64,000 nucleotides of DNA from Flavobacterium tagetis (GCF_016735615.1 NZ_JAERSF010000001.1:1178001-1242000); one strand, 5' to 3'. Counted from the stretch's first letter, positions 37,978 through 47,836 are shown. Notes: generated from the letters alone by a model not told the origin. Made by a program: numbers and translations.

Positions 37978-40035
37978 ATGAAAAAACAATTTGCTAAACC
38001 TGTGTTTGGTGCGATATCTGCAATGTTTGCCATAACTGCAGCTCAAGCTCAAACAGCGCCAAAAGAGCCAGGTATTAATGTATCTTATATGGATACTAAA
38101 ATCAGCCCAAGTCAGGATTTTTTCAAATATGTAAACGGCACTTGGCTGGAAAAAACAGAAATTCCGAGCGATCGTACGACATGGGGAAGTTTTAATGAAT
38201 TAATTAAAAGAACCGACAAAGATGTGATGGAGGTTTTAAAAGAAGCTTCCAAAAATCCGAAATACAAATCGAATACAGATCAGGGAAAAGCAGTTAATTT
38301 ATTTAATACTTACTTAGATTCTATCGGAAGAAATAAGAAAGGAATCGAACCTTTAAAACCATATCTGAAAAAAATCGATGCAATTAAAAGCATTGCTGAT
38401 GTTCAGAAATATTTGGTTGAAATGGAAAAAGAAGGAAACGCTGGCTTTTTCGGAATTTACATTGGTGCTGATGATAAAGACAGTTCTAAGAACTCTGTAA
38501 ATTTAAGTCCAAGCCAATTAGGTCTTTCAGATAAAGATTATTATACTTCAGAGGATAAAGATTCTAAAGAAAAACGTGCGAAATATGAATTGCATGTTGC
38601 AAGAATGCTTCAGTTTATTGGAGAATCTCCAGAAAAAGCAAAACAAAGTGCTGCTGAGGTTTTAGCTCTTGAAACAGAATTGTCGCAGCCAAGATTAAAT
38701 AGAGTTGAAAGAAGAGACAGCCGTTTGCAATACAACCCGATGACAATTGCTGAACTTCAAAAATTAACTCCAGCTATTAAATGGAATGAATATTTTGCAG
38801 GTTTAGGAATTACTAAATTAGAGACTGTAATTGTTTCGGAGCCTAAATATATGACGGCGCTAGAAACGGTCTTCAAAGAAAATAAAGTGGCACAATGGAA
38901 AGAATACCTGAAATGGGATTTGATTAACAGTGCTGCAAGCAAACTGACAACAGAAATTGATAATGCTAATTTTGATTTTTATAGCAAAACATTAAGAGGC
39001 GCAATAAAACAGCTTCCGTCTGAAGAAAGAGCGCTTAATGTTGTGAACGGAAATGTTGGTGAAGCCCTTGGAAAACTTTATGTAGAAAAAGTTTTTCCAG
39101 CCGAAGCTAAAAGCAAAGCGATTGATATGATTCATAATGTTATTACGGCTTACCAAAATCGTATTAACAATTTAAGCTGGATGTCTAAAGACACAAAAGC
39201 AAAAGCAATCGAAAAGCTGAACAAAATAACGATTAAAGTTGGATATCCTGACAAATGGAAAGATTACTCAGCCTTAGAAATTAAAAGTATTGCAGAAGGA
39301 GGAAGTTATTTTGAAAACACTAAAAATTTAGCACTATGGAGATTTAAGAAAAGTATCGACAAATTGTCTAAACCAGTTGATAAAACAGAATGGCATATGT
39401 CTCCGCAAACGGTAAATGCGTATTATAATCCATCTTACAACGAAATTGTATTTCCAGCAGCAATCTTACAGCCGCCTTTCTACAATTACCAAGCCGACGA
39501 AGCGGTTAATTACGGTGGAATTGGTGCTGTAATCGGACACGAGATTTCTCACGGATTTGATGATTCTGGAGCACGCTATAATGCTGAAGGAAATTTAGTG
39601 GATTGGTGGACAGAAGACGATTTAAAACAATTTACCACTTTAGGAAATGATTTAGCAAATCAATACAGTGCTCTTGAGCCATTACCAGGCATTCACGTTG
39701 ATGGTCATTTTACATTAGGTGAAAATATTGGAGATCTAGGCGGAATCAATGCGGCTTACGATGGTTTGCAGTTGTATTTAAAGCAACACGGAAACCCAGG
39801 CTTAATTGACGGATTTACTCCTGAACAAAGATTCTTTATTTCTTGGGCTACCGTTTGGAGAACAAAAACAAGAGATGAAGCGATTAAAAATCAAGTAAAA
39901 ACAGATCCGCACTCACCGGGAATGTACAGAGCTTATGTGCCAATTCAGAATGTTGATGCTTTTTACAAAGCTTTCGATATTAAGAAAGGGGATAAAATGT
40001 ATGTTGAACCAGAAAAACGAGTTAAAATCTGGTAA
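37978..40035 (+). CDS. Exported M13 family zinc metallopeptidase (PepO/neprilysin-like)
   Basis: 685-residue endopeptidase. The signal peptide is about 1-24 (ending AAQAQ); the mature protein begins with the M13 N-domain (SQDFFKYVNGTWLEKTEIPSDRTTWGSF). The catalytic zinc motif HEISH is in VIGHEISHGFDDSGARYN, the third ligand is in GENIGDLGGINAAY, and NAYYNPSYNEIVFPAAILQPPFY is the substrate-positioning segment. The C-terminus has the M13 ending with RAYVPIQNVDAFYKAFDI and a late W. It probably degrades periplasmic or extracellular peptides. It is a single-gene unit ending in a strong bidirectional terminator. Confidence 0.96.
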   Translation: MKKQFAKPVFGAISAMFAITAAQAQTAPKEPGINVSYMDTKISPSQDFFKYVNGTWLEKTEIPSDRTTWGSFNELIKRTDKDVMEVLKEASKNPKYKSNTDQGKAVNLFNTYLDSIGRNKKGIEPLKPYLKKIDAIKSIADVQKYLVEMEKEGNAGFFGIYIGADDKDSSKNSVNLSPSQLGLSDKDYYTSEDKDSKEKRAKYELHVARMLQFIGESPEKAKQSAAEVLALETELSQPRLNRVERRDSRLQYNPMTIAELQKLTPAIKWNEYFAGLGITKLETVIVSEPKYMTALETVFKENKVAQWKEYLKWDLINSAASKLTTEIDNANFDFYSKTLRGAIKQLPSEERALNVVNGNVGEALGKLYVEKVFPAEAKSKAIDMIHNVITAYQNRINNLSWMSKDTKAKAIEKLNKITIKVGYPDKWKDYSALEIKSIAEGGSYFENTKNLALWRFKKSIDKLSKPVDKTEWHMSPQTVNAYYNPSYNEIVFPAAILQPPFYNYQADEAVNYGGIGAVIGHEISHGFDDSGARYNAEGNLVDWWTEDDLKQFTTLGNDLANQYSALEPLPGIHVDGHFTLGENIGDLGGINAAYDGLQLYLKQHGNPGLIDGFTPEQRFFISWATVWRTKTRDEAIKNQVKTDPHSPGMYRAYVPIQNVDAFYKAFDIKKGDKMYVEPEKRVKIW

Positions 40036-40052
40036 TCAAATTATAGAAAACT

Positions 40053-40083
40053 AAAAAAGGCGCTTGATAAAAGCGCCTTTTTT
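40053..40083. terminator. Bidirectional intrinsic terminator
   Basis: The stem GGCGCTT/AAGCGCC with A and T tracts lies between the convergent M13 peptidase and cytochrome genes. Confidence 0.9.
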
Positions 40084-40099
40084 ATGGAATAAAAGTCAG

Positions 40100-40498
40100 T
40101 TATTTTAACTGACTGTAAATGTAAGCTTCAATTGCTTTTAATTCTTCATCAGACATTGTTTGTGTTATGGCAAAATTGGTTTTCATAACCTCAAACTGAC
40201 TTGGATCTACAATTGGTTCTGCATTTCCCTTAAGGAAAGTAACAATATCGCCTTTTTGATCTTTATAGATTTTGGCAATTTCTTTAATGCTTGGCCCAAC
40301 TACTTTTTGATCTGGCTGATGGCAGGCAAAACAATTTCCTTGGCCTTCAAATAGCTGTTTGCCTAATTCCTCTGGACTTTTGGCCTTCGCCGATTCTCCT
40401 TCAGAAACAGATTCGGTTGCTGTGTTTGCTGGCTCAGAAGTTTCTTTTTTACAAGAAGCAAAAGCTAAAACAGCAGATAAAAATAAAACCTTTTTCAT
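40100..40498 (-). CDS. c-type cytochrome lipoprotein
   Basis: 132-residue monoheme cytochrome c. The lipobox gives Cys16 followed by Lys-Lys; an acidic linker rich in Thr/Glu/Ser follows (about 17-42). The heme-binding CFACH motif is near residues 56-60, and a distal Met ligand is likely in EVMKTNFAI. It is probably an electron carrier anchored in the periplasm. Its start follows the hemB stop after one base, so the heme-biosynthesis enzyme and a heme protein are co-transcribed. Confidence 0.9.
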   Translation of the reverse strand: MKKVLFLSAVLAFASCKKETSEPANTATESVSEGESAKAKSPEELGKQLFEGQGNCFACHQPDQKVVGPSIKEIAKIYKDQKGDIVTFLKGNAEPIVDPSQFEVMKTNFAITQTMSDEELKAIEAYIYSQLK

Positions 40499-40499
40499 C

Positions 40500-41495
40500 T
40501 TATTTGTTTAATAAAATTGCAGCTTCTTTTGCAAAGTATGTTGAAATAAGATTAGCACCCGAACGTTTGATGCACATTAACTGTTCCATCATAATCTTGT
40601 CGTGATCTAGCCAACCTCTTTCAGATGCCGCTTTAATCATAGCATATTCTCCAGAAACCTGATAAACAGTTACAGGAACATGCACTGTATTTTTTATTTC
40701 GCGAACAATATCCAAATAAGCAATTCCTGGTTTTACCATAACCATATCTGCGCCCTCTTCAACATCAGATAAAGCTTCTTTAATTGCCTCTATACGGTTG
40801 GCATAATCCATTTGGTATGTTTTTTTGTCTTTTGGAACCACAACATCAGCTTCTTTTGGAGCAGAATCTAAAGCATCTCTAAACGGACCGTAAAAAGCTG
40901 AAGCATATTTAGCAGAATAGCTCATGATTCCAACATTCTGAAATCCGGCAGCATCTAAACCTTCGCGAAGGCGTAAAACTCTTCCATCCATCATATCACT
41001 TGGCGCAACAAAATCGGCACCGGCTTCTGCGTGCGAAACGGCCATTTTTACTAAAGCATCAACTGTGCTGTCGTTTTCTACATCGCCATTTGTTATAATT
41101 CCGTCATGACCGTAGATAGAATACGGGTCTAAAGCCACATCTGGCATAACGATCATTTCTGGACAAGCCGCTTTTATGGCACGAATAGCTTGCTGCATTA
41201 ACCCGTTAGAATTCCAAGCTTCTTTACCTGTATTGTCTTTTAGGTTTTCGCTAACTTTTACATAAATGTTAACGGCACGAATCCCTAAATCATAAAGTTC
41301 TTTCACTTCTTCAACCGTTAAATCTATAGATCTTCTGAAAATTCCCGGCATTGACGGAATTTCGACTTTTACATTTTCTCCTTCAGCAATAAACATTGGA
41401 AACATAAAATCCGATGGACTTAAACTGGTTTCACGTACTAAAGAACGAATCGATTCATTTACTCTTAATCTTCTGCCTCTTTGTAATGGGAACAT
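40500..41495 (-). CDS. hemB: Porphobilinogen synthase (delta-aminolevulinic acid dehydratase)
   Basis: Cytosolic enzyme condensing two 5-aminolevulinate molecules to porphobilinogen; 331 residues, the normal length. Family signatures are FMFPMFIAEGENV, the metal/active-site region GADFVAPSDMMDGRV and the Schiff-base Lys in ADMVMVKPGIAYLD. It is separate from the main hem cluster and paired with a cytochrome c gene. The nearest matching -7 box (TAACTTTG, 41628-41635 on the minus strand) is 132 bases upstream, which leaves a long leader containing agattt repeats. Confidence 0.97.
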   Translation of the reverse strand: MFPLQRGRRLRVNESIRSLVRETSLSPSDFMFPMFIAEGENVKVEIPSMPGIFRRSIDLTVEEVKELYDLGIRAVNIYVKVSENLKDNTGKEAWNSNGLMQQAIRAIKAACPEMIVMPDVALDPYSIYGHDGIITNGDVENDSTVDALVKMAVSHAEAGADFVAPSDMMDGRVLRLREGLDAAGFQNVGIMSYSAKYASAFYGPFRDALDSAPKEADVVVPKDKKTYQMDYANRIEAIKEALSDVEEGADMVMVKPGIAYLDIVREIKNTVHVPVTVYQVSGEYAMIKAASERGWLDHDKIMMEQLMCIKRSGANLISTYFAKEAAILLNK

Positions 41496-41504
41496 ATAAA
41501 TTTA

Positions 41505-41531
41505 GATTTTAGATTTTAGATTTCAGATTTT
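41505..41531. repeat. Short agatttt / agatttc direct-repeat tract
   Basis: Tandem 8-10-base copies of ttagatttt and tcagatttt lie just upstream of hemB. The same word family forms a tract at about 32060-32095. These are simple intergenic repeats of unknown role. Confidence 0.55.
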
Positions 41532-41749
41532 AACCTGAATTTGAAAACAGATTGATAAATCCTTATTCTAAAATTGAAGTTGTTTTTTATTTTTTTTGAA
41601 GTTTATCTCACTTTTTAATGAGTGGCGCAAAGTTAAAGAAAAAGGAATAAAATAAGGTGTTTAGCTTGCTGTAGAATGAGTTAATATTATCTAAAAATTT
41701 AGATTTTTTATTGTTTGAGCCAAAGCATGGTTTTTCAGAATATTCCATC

Positions 41750-41757
41750 TAAATTTG
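41750..41757 (+). promoter_or_regulatory. Candidate -7 box very close to the lipoprotein start
   Basis: TAAATTTG fits TAnnTTTG and ends only 4 bases before the ATG at 41762, so a transcript from it would be nearly leaderless. Confidence 0.4.
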
Positions 41758-41761
41758 CAAA

Positions 41762-42394
41762 ATGAAGAAAATTCTCGCTTTATTTTGCTGTTTGCTCTTA
41801 ACGAGTTGTTTTGAGATTACAGAAAGAATCAAACATCACGACGATCAAAGTGGCGAATATACGTTGATGATCGACTTTTCGAAATCTTGGTTCAAAACCA
41901 AATCTGCCATTTGGCTGGAAGAAGTCGATGGCGTAAAAATTCCGAACGAACAAGAAATTACACAGAAGCTGGAAGATTTTAAGTTGAAAGCTGCAAAAAT
42001 TGACGGAATTTCGAATGTAACAACTAAAACAGATTTTCAGAATTACGTTTTCATAATCAAACTCAATTATGCGAATCTTAAAGCGCTAAACGCGGTCGTA
42101 AATGCAATAAACAATCAGCGTGATCAGATTCACTTTAGCGGAAGCGGCAAAACCTTTGAAAGAATTGCCTCGTATCCAGTTCCTGAAAAAGTGGTAAATG
42201 ATCCAAAGAAAAAGAAAGATCTAGAAGAAGCCAATATTATTTCTATTTACACTTTCGATAAAGATATTATGGCTGTTGAGAATACAAACAGCAAAATTTC
42301 AAAAAACAAAAAGACGGTTTTTTTAAAACAAAGCATGTACAGTGTTTTTAAAAAATCGACATTAATGAATAATACCATCCAATTAACGCCTTGA
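41762..42394 (+). CDS. Uncharacterised lipoprotein, 210 aa
   Basis: I do not recognise the family. The lipobox gives Cys16 (LLLTSC) followed by Phe-Glu-Ile. The 190-residue body starts EITERIKHHDDQSGEYTLMIDFSKSW and is mixed alpha/beta, with a basic stretch (FKKSTLMNN) near the end and no second membrane segment. It lies 4 bases before the next gene on the same strand, which also encodes an exported protein, so the two are probably partners in the envelope. It has a -7 box practically touching the start codon. Confidence 0.75.
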   Translation: MKKILALFCCLLLTSCFEITERIKHHDDQSGEYTLMIDFSKSWFKTKSAIWLEEVDGVKIPNEQEITQKLEDFKLKAAKIDGISNVTTKTDFQNYVFIIKLNYANLKALNAVVNAINNQRDQIHFSGSGKTFERIASYPVPEKVVNDPKKKKDLEEANIISIYTFDKDIMAVENTNSKISKNKKTVFLKQSMYSVFKKSTLMNNTIQLTP

Positions 42395-42398
42395 TTTT

Positions 42399-44276
42399 AT
42401 GAAGCATTTTTACATCCTAATTTTTCTATTTGCCACGTATTTTACTTTTGGACAAACGAGTCCAGACAAATACGATTATTTTGTACAGTTTAACGGAAAT
42501 CAGCTTTCTAAAAAAGTAAGCATAAACGAAGTGTTGAATCATCCGATATTGACTAAATACATTAGCAAAAAACCTGATTTTGATCTTCGCCAATATACTT
42601 CGATCATTCAATTAGACCAAAAGATTACGATTCATGGAAATTTCTTGGATAGCGTTCCGTTTTATCAGGTTACCATTCCAATAAAAAACAAAGAAGCAGT
42701 GAGACAATATCTGATTGAAAAACAAGGAGCAAATGATAAGAATGGCACAATTGAAGAATTCGGAAAATATGCTGTTTTTACACCAAGCGGTTTAAAGAGA
42801 TCTTTTGTTTGGAATGATAATTATTTGGTCATATTTGAATTGACAAAAAGACTTCCTAATAAATTTTATGCTTCTCCAGATGGCCCGCCAGTTTTAAATG
42901 ATTCGATAGGAATTTCAGAGGCGTATGAAGATACGGTAATTGTAGATGCGCCTGCAGTATATGGAGTAGAAGAAGCACCAAATCCGCCAAAAATAGCCGA
43001 ACCATCTATAGTGCGTGATGAACCAATGGTAGCTGATGTACCAGCTGGATCAGCAGAAACGGCAGAACAAGATTATCTGTACGATGGAAATCCTTATGAA
43101 GAATATACGGCAGAACAAGCAGAGTTTGATAAAAAACTAGCCGAGCAGCAAAAAGAAATTATAAAAGGCTTATTTGAAAATGGTTTTACTACGCCAAGTT
43201 TTTCAAAAATTAATGTTTCTGCAGATATTTCTACTTGGGTAAATTATGGCGGATTTATGTCGAGTTTTTATTCATTGTATAATTATCCACTGGCATTATT
43301 TGGAGGTTATGATAAATATTTGCCAATGCAGAAGAATTTTGGAAATTTTATAAAAGGCATCAATTTGGATTTTTATTTTGATAACGATAATGCCCGAATT
43401 GAAGAAGTAGTTGAATATGCTACAGATATTGCAGCTGTTGTAAGCAAAATCAGCGATAGAAAAATCAACAAAAACATCTTTAATTATTTCCCAGCAGAAA
43501 AACCTTTAGGCTACATTTCGTATCATGCCAATACAAAAGCTGCACTTGAGAACTTTCCATCATTAATGTCTGAATTATTTCAAAATCCAAAATTCGCGAA
43601 GGAAGATATTACGTTAATTACAGATCTGATTTCTACAATTGTTGATGAAGAAGCTACAGCAAAGCTTTTTGATGGCGATTTAAGCGCTTTTTTATATGAT
43701 ACGAAAGAAGTTGAGGTAATGACCAAAAAGTATGATTACGATGAGAATTATGAAGAAAAAATAACAGAAGAAAAAGTGAAAAAAGATATTCCGCTGTTTT
43801 CTGTGATTTTCACATCGACTCATCCAACATTTGGAGATAAATTATTGCAATTGGGAGTTCGTAAAAAAGTACTGGTTCCAAACGGAAATTCATACATCAT
43901 TACGGGTACACAAGAGTATGGTGATATTTTTATTGCGAAAGACAAAGATGTTGTAATTGTTGCCAATACAAAAGATTATTTTGGAACAGGAAAAGGCTCT
44001 TTTGCTAAAGATGCAAAGAAAGAATTAAGCAAAAATTACATTTCTGGGAAACTTGATATTGCGCAAACCGTAAAAACATTCGGTAAGAAAGCAAAAGGTT
44101 CTGAATTGGATCGAATGACTAAAATTTCATCTCAGTTTTCAGATGTGTCAATCGAATCACCTAAAAAACTAATTGATAATAAACTGAAATTCGTTTTTAA
44201 ACTAAACTCTTTTAAGTCTGATAAAAACATCATTTTGCAGACATTAGATTTAGCCGAAGAAATGACTTCTAAATAA
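42399..44276 (+). CDS. Uncharacterised exported protein, 625 aa
   Basis: The family is not recognised. A signal peptide (about 1-20, ending YFTFGQT) is followed by a domain starting SPDKYDYFVQFNGNQLSKKVSINEVLNHPIL, an acidic Pro/Glu/Asp-rich low-complexity linker at about 175-250, and a second large domain (about 265-620) with repeated short ISDR/FNYFPAEKPLGYISYH and FSVIFTSTHPTFGDKLLQLG segments. No catalytic motif is apparent. It is probably secreted to the periplasm or surface together with the preceding lipoprotein. Confidence 0.75.
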   Translation: MKHFYILIFLFATYFTFGQTSPDKYDYFVQFNGNQLSKKVSINEVLNHPILTKYISKKPDFDLRQYTSIIQLDQKITIHGNFLDSVPFYQVTIPIKNKEAVRQYLIEKQGANDKNGTIEEFGKYAVFTPSGLKRSFVWNDNYLVIFELTKRLPNKFYASPDGPPVLNDSIGISEAYEDTVIVDAPAVYGVEEAPNPPKIAEPSIVRDEPMVADVPAGSAETAEQDYLYDGNPYEEYTAEQAEFDKKLAEQQKEIIKGLFENGFTTPSFSKINVSADISTWVNYGGFMSSFYSLYNYPLALFGGYDKYLPMQKNFGNFIKGINLDFYFDNDNARIEEVVEYATDIAAVVSKISDRKINKNIFNYFPAEKPLGYISYHANTKAALENFPSLMSELFQNPKFAKEDITLITDLISTIVDEEATAKLFDGDLSAFLYDTKEVEVMTKKYDYDENYEEKITEEKVKKDIPLFSVIFTSTHPTFGDKLLQLGVRKKVLVPNGNSYIITGTQEYGDIFIAKDKDVVIVANTKDYFGTGKGSFAKDAKKELSKNYISGKLDIAQTVKTFGKKAKGSELDRMTKISSQFSDVSIESPKKLIDNKLKFVFKLNSFKSDKNIILQTLDLAEEMTSK

Positions 44277-44285
44277 TTGAAAAAG

Positions 44286-44317
44286 AAAAATCCCTGAGCA
44301 TGTCTCAGGGATTTTTT
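44286..44317. terminator. Bidirectional intrinsic terminator
   Basis: The stem ATCCCTGAG/CTCAGGGAT with A and T tracts separates the convergent 625-residue protein gene and the aldolase gene. Confidence 0.92.
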
Positions 44318-44325
44318 ATATTTTT

Positions 44326-45222
44326 TTAGGTAATTGAAGCTTGATAAATGCCTTTAATGGTTTCTTTTAATTCAGTATTAAAATCTTCATCAGACTGACT
44401 AGCGGTAAGACCTTCAGATAATGCTCTTGAAAAACTGGCAATTAATCTGTGGTTTTGAGAGAGTTTTTGATTTGCTTCTTCACGAGAATAGCCGCCAGAC
44501 AGTGCTACAACACGAACCACATGTGGATCTGAAATAAGATCGCTGTAAAAATTGTTTACGGTCGGAATCGAAAGTTTCAGCATTACTTTTACATCTTTAT
44601 CCAATAAATGAAGCTGTTTTTGAATTTCTTCTTTCAGAATCTGTTCCGATTTTTCTTTATCAGGACTGTAAATATCAACTTCAGGTTCTATAATTGGAAT
44701 TAAACCTTTGCTGAAAATTTGTTTTCCAACTTCAAATTGCTGCGCAACAATATCTCTTATTCCGTTGGGATTAGCTTCTTTAATGACAGAACGCATTTTA
44801 GTTCCAAAAATATTTCGTTCTACAGCGCGATCTAGCAATTCGTTTAAACCAGAAATTGGTTTCATTAATTGTACTCCGTTTGCAGTTTCAGCTAGTCCTT
44901 TATCTACTTTCAAGAAAGGAATAATATGTTTTTTATCCCATAAATAATCTGCTGTCCATTGTCCGTCGATTTTACGGTCCATTGTATTTTCAAACAAAAT
45001 AGCACCGAGAATATATTGGCTATCAAAAGCAGGACTTTTAATAATTCTAGTTCTCATTTCGTGTACAAGAGTGTACATTTCTTCTTCATTTGAATATTGG
45101 TTCTCCTGTATTCCATATTGTAAAAGTGCTTTAGGAGTACTTCCACCGCTTTGATCTAATGCTGCAATAAATCCTTTTCCAGAATGCATTAGATTTAATT
45201 GTTCTGTGTTTTTATTTCCCAT
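44326..45222 (-). CDS. Class I fructose-bisphosphate aldolase
   Basis: 298-residue Schiff-base aldolase of the bacterial class I type found in staphylococci and flavobacteria; it splits fructose 1,6-bisphosphate without metal. Visible signatures are [17 protein letters not shown] at the N-terminus, [23 protein letters not shown] and the Schiff-base Lys segment [14 protein letters not shown], followed by [14 protein letters not shown]. Together with pgk upstream it gives two glycolytic genes in the window, but they are not in one operon. Confidence 0.92.
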   Translation of the reverse strand: MGNKNTEQLNLMHSGKGFIAALDQSGGSTPKALLQYGIQENQYSNEEEMYTLVHEMRTRIIKSPAFDSQYILGAILFENTMDRKIDGQWTADYLWDKKHIIPFLKVDKGLAETANGVQLMKPISGLNELLDRAVERNIFGTKMRSVIKEANPNGIRDIVAQQFEVGKQIFSKGLIPIIEPEVDIYSPDKEKSEQILKEEIQKQLHLLDKDVKVMLKLSIPTVNNFYSDLISDPHVVRVVALSGGYSREEANQKLSQNHRLIASFSRALSEGLTASQSDEDFNTELKETIKGIYQASIT

Positions 45223-45305
45223 AATAATGAATTTTTAGTTTTTCATAAATCTCTGTAATTTAAGCATTTTTATCCTGTTGGCTGTTTATTTCAGATTAAG
45301 ATTTA

Positions 45306-46244
45306 TCAAAGACCAATTTTTTCATTGACCTTATCGTAGACTTCTTTTACTTTTTTAGGAGGATCAAATCGATATCCAACAGACAGTTTTAGAGTAGAAA
45401 TATTATCATTTAATCGCGGATCAACTTTGTCATCTTGTGCAAAACCAATTGTGTTAAGACTTGCAAAACCAAAAAAACGATCTTTGTTATAAGCCAGTTT
45501 TAAATTGAAATCGGCCTGATACAACGCTGAGGTTTCTTTATCAATAATATTAAGCCCTCCACCCAAAGCAAGTCCGGCACCAATTAAAACCCGATCGCTA
45601 ATTACAAAATTGTAAAAGTAGGAGGGAGCGAGTGTTAAAACATACAGATCACCAGGCGACGAATCGGGAGTATTTAAGTCTAGATTGGTATAGTAAAAAG
45701 AGAAAGTAGGAATAAAACTTCCAGAACTTTTGGTCTGCCATTCGTTTTGACTTACCAATGTTTTAAAAGAGAATTTATCATTAAAAACATAAGCGGTCGA
45801 TCCGCCAATTTTTGTTGTTCGCATGTTTGGCAGTTGCGCAATTACATTATCATCACTAATATAAAATCCTTTCTGATTGATAAAAGTAAACGACTGCATC
45901 CATTTTTTATAATAAAAACGGGTATGGAAATTAAAGTTTTTGGAATGAGAATCGCCTTTATTCTGACTTAGAAATTTGGGAGCAAAACCAATTGTAATAT
46001 CAATGATTTTGTAGTTTAATGTAAAACCTATTTGTTCTCTTCGATTTGGAATTAGATTTACATATGTTTTTGGATCGGTATTATCTGAAGCAATCTGAAA
46101 ACTATTGGAAGTATCTAGATAATAAATACTAGCAGTAATTTTATCATTATATGATTTAAAATACGGATTTTGCAGGGAATCATTTTGGGCAAAACACCCA
46201 AAAATGCTGATAAAGAATGTGGCGTAAATTAGTGCTAAACGCAT
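45306..46244 (-). CDS. DUF4421 family outer-membrane-like protein
   Basis: 312-residue exported protein. The signal peptide (about 1-20, ending GCFAQN) is followed by a beta-rich, aromatic-alternating sequence typical of an outer-membrane barrel (NFNFHTRFYYKKWMQSFTFINQKGFYISDD, SFYYTNLDL, FGFASLNTIGFAQDDK, STLKLSVGYRF near the end). The DUF4421 hallmark IGFTLNYKIIDITIGFAPKF is present. The function is unknown. It is separated from the neighbouring aldolase and hemF genes by gaps of 83 and 143 bases. Confidence 0.8.
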   Translation of the reverse strand: MRLALIYATFFISIFGCFAQNDSLQNPYFKSYNDKITASIYYLDTSNSFQIASDNTDPKTYVNLIPNRREQIGFTLNYKIIDITIGFAPKFLSQNKGDSHSKNFNFHTRFYYKKWMQSFTFINQKGFYISDDNVIAQLPNMRTTKIGGSTAYVFNDKFSFKTLVSQNEWQTKSSGSFIPTFSFYYTNLDLNTPDSSPGDLYVLTLAPSYFYNFVISDRVLIGAGLALGGGLNIIDKETSALYQADFNLKLAYNKDRFFGFASLNTIGFAQDDKVDPRLNDNISTLKLSVGYRFDPPKKVKEVYDKVNEKIGL

Positions 46245-46387
46245 AGAAACATAGTTTTAGATAATTTGAAAAGACGTTTAATTTAAATAATCCACACATC
46301 TAGCTATGTGAAAAAACACAATTTTCTAAAATCACCTCTAAGATAGGTCTTTAAATCTATGTTTCTATGTGTTAATTAAATTTTAGG

Positions 46388-47293
46388 TTACGAAATCCAC
46401 TCACGCGGATTTGTCAACACATTAATCAATTTCTCTTCTTCGCTTCCTGTTTCTGGATGATGATCATAAACCCATTGAACATGCGGAGGCAAACTCATCA
46501 AAATACTTTCGATTCTTCCGTTTGTTTTTAAACCGAATAAAGTTCCTTTATCATGAACCAAATTAAACTCAACGTAACGTCCACGACGGATTTCTTGCCA
46601 GTTTCTGTTTTCTGGGGTATATTCTAAATTCTTTCTTCTTTCTACAATTGGCACATACGCTTCAAGGAAACTATTTCCAACTTCGGTTACAAAATCATAC
46701 CAGTTTTCCATTGACATTTGTTCATTTGCTTTGCAATAATCAAAGAACAAACCGCCAAGTCCGCGGGCCTCATTTCGGTGTGCATTCCAGAAATACGAAT
46801 CACATTGTTTTTTATATTTAGGATAAAACTCTGGATTATGTTTGTCGCAAGCTATTTTACAAGTTTGGTGAAAGTGTTTTGCATCTTCTTCAAACAAATA
46901 ATAAGGCGTCAAATCCTGTCCGCCACCAAACCATTGTTCGATTACTTTTCCAGATTCGTCGTACATTTCAAAATATCGCCAATTGGCGTGCACGGTAGGA
47001 ACCATCGGGTTTTTCGGGTGAATTACTAAACTTAATCCGCAGGCAAAGAAATCGGCTTCGCCAACTCCAAACATTTTTTGCATTGTTTCAGGAAGTTTTC
47101 CGTGAACGGCAGAAATGTTTACACCGCCTTTTTCAAAAACATTTCCGTTTTCAATAACGCGTGTTCTTCCGCCTCCGCCTTCTGGACGTTTCCATAAATC
47201 TTCACGGAATTTTGCCGTTCCGTCAACAGCTTCTAATCCAGTGCAGATCTGGTCTTGTAAATTTTGTATGTATGCGTAAAATTTGTCTTTCAT
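46388..47293 (-). CDS. hemF: Oxygen-dependent coproporphyrinogen III oxidase
   Basis: Cytosolic enzyme decarboxylating coproporphyrinogen III to protoporphyrinogen IX using O2; 301 residues. Signatures include GGGGRTRVIENGNVFEKGGVN, NPMVPTVHANWRYFE, WFGGGQDLTPYYL, DSYFWNAHRNEARGLGGLFFDY and EIRRGRYVEFNLVHDKGTLFGL, all typical of HemF. The start codon overlaps the stop of the upstream acetyltransferase gene by 4 bases (ATGA), so the two are co-translated. This implies aerobic heme synthesis. Confidence 0.97.
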   Translation of the reverse strand: MKDKFYAYIQNLQDQICTGLEAVDGTAKFREDLWKRPEGGGGRTRVIENGNVFEKGGVNISAVHGKLPETMQKMFGVGEADFFACGLSLVIHPKNPMVPTVHANWRYFEMYDESGKVIEQWFGGGQDLTPYYLFEEDAKHFHQTCKIACDKHNPEFYPKYKKQCDSYFWNAHRNEARGLGGLFFDYCKANEQMSMENWYDFVTEVGNSFLEAYVPIVERRKNLEYTPENRNWQEIRRGRYVEFNLVHDKGTLFGLKTNGRIESILMSLPPHVQWVYDHHPETGSEEEKLINVLTNPREWIS

Positions 47294-47835
47294 GATTTAA
47301 TATATTCTGATTTAAGAAGTCCGAAGTAAACAGAGTTTTGCAAAGTGCCGTCACCATTTCTAAATTCGTCTCTTAAAATTCCTTCTTGTTTAAAATTATG
47401 TTTTAATGCAATTCGCTGACTTGCCAAATTAACTTCAGATGTACAGATGAAAACTTTATTAAGCTCCAATTCATTGAAACAAAAATCAAGGGCATCAGAA
47501 ACCATTTTTGAGGTAATTCCTCTTCCTTGATAATCTTCATCAATAAAATATCCGAATTCACATTTTGAAATGCGATAATCGATCGTTTTTACACATAAAT
47601 AACCAATTAAATTGTTGGTTTTAATATCTCGGGCATAAAAATGAAAACCTTCTTTGTTTCTCTCTTTATCGACGCTTAGCGATATGAAATTTTGAGCTTT
47701 TTCAGGAGAATCTGAATTGGTAAGAGTGACAGGAAATGTCTTTCCTATGTGAGTTTTATTTTTATCAATCAGTTTGTAGAATTCTTCGGGAAGAATAGCA
47801 TCGATTCGGTCTGTTTTCCAATCTGTAAAACTCAT
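47290..47835 (-). CDS. GNAT acetyltransferase (RimJ/RimL-like)
   Basis: 181-residue N-acetyltransferase. The acetyl-CoA pocket is seen as ISKCEFGYFIDEDYQGRGITSKMVSDALDF at about 108-137 and the late NLASQRIALKHNFKQEGILRDEF segment, typical of ribosomal-protein-type acetyltransferases. The substrate is unknown. It overlaps hemF by 4 bases and starts 1 base after the stop of the next upstream gene, so it is part of the hem operon. Confidence 0.88.
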   Translation of the reverse strand: MSFTDWKTDRIDAILPEEFYKLIDKNKTHIGKTFPVTLTNSDSPEKAQNFISLSVDKERNKEGFHFYARDIKTNNLIGYLCVKTIDYRISKCEFGYFIDEDYQGRGITSKMVSDALDFCFNELELNKVFICTSEVNLASQRIALKHNFKQEGILRDEFRNGDGTLQNSVYFGLLKSEYIKS

Positions 47836-47836
47836 T

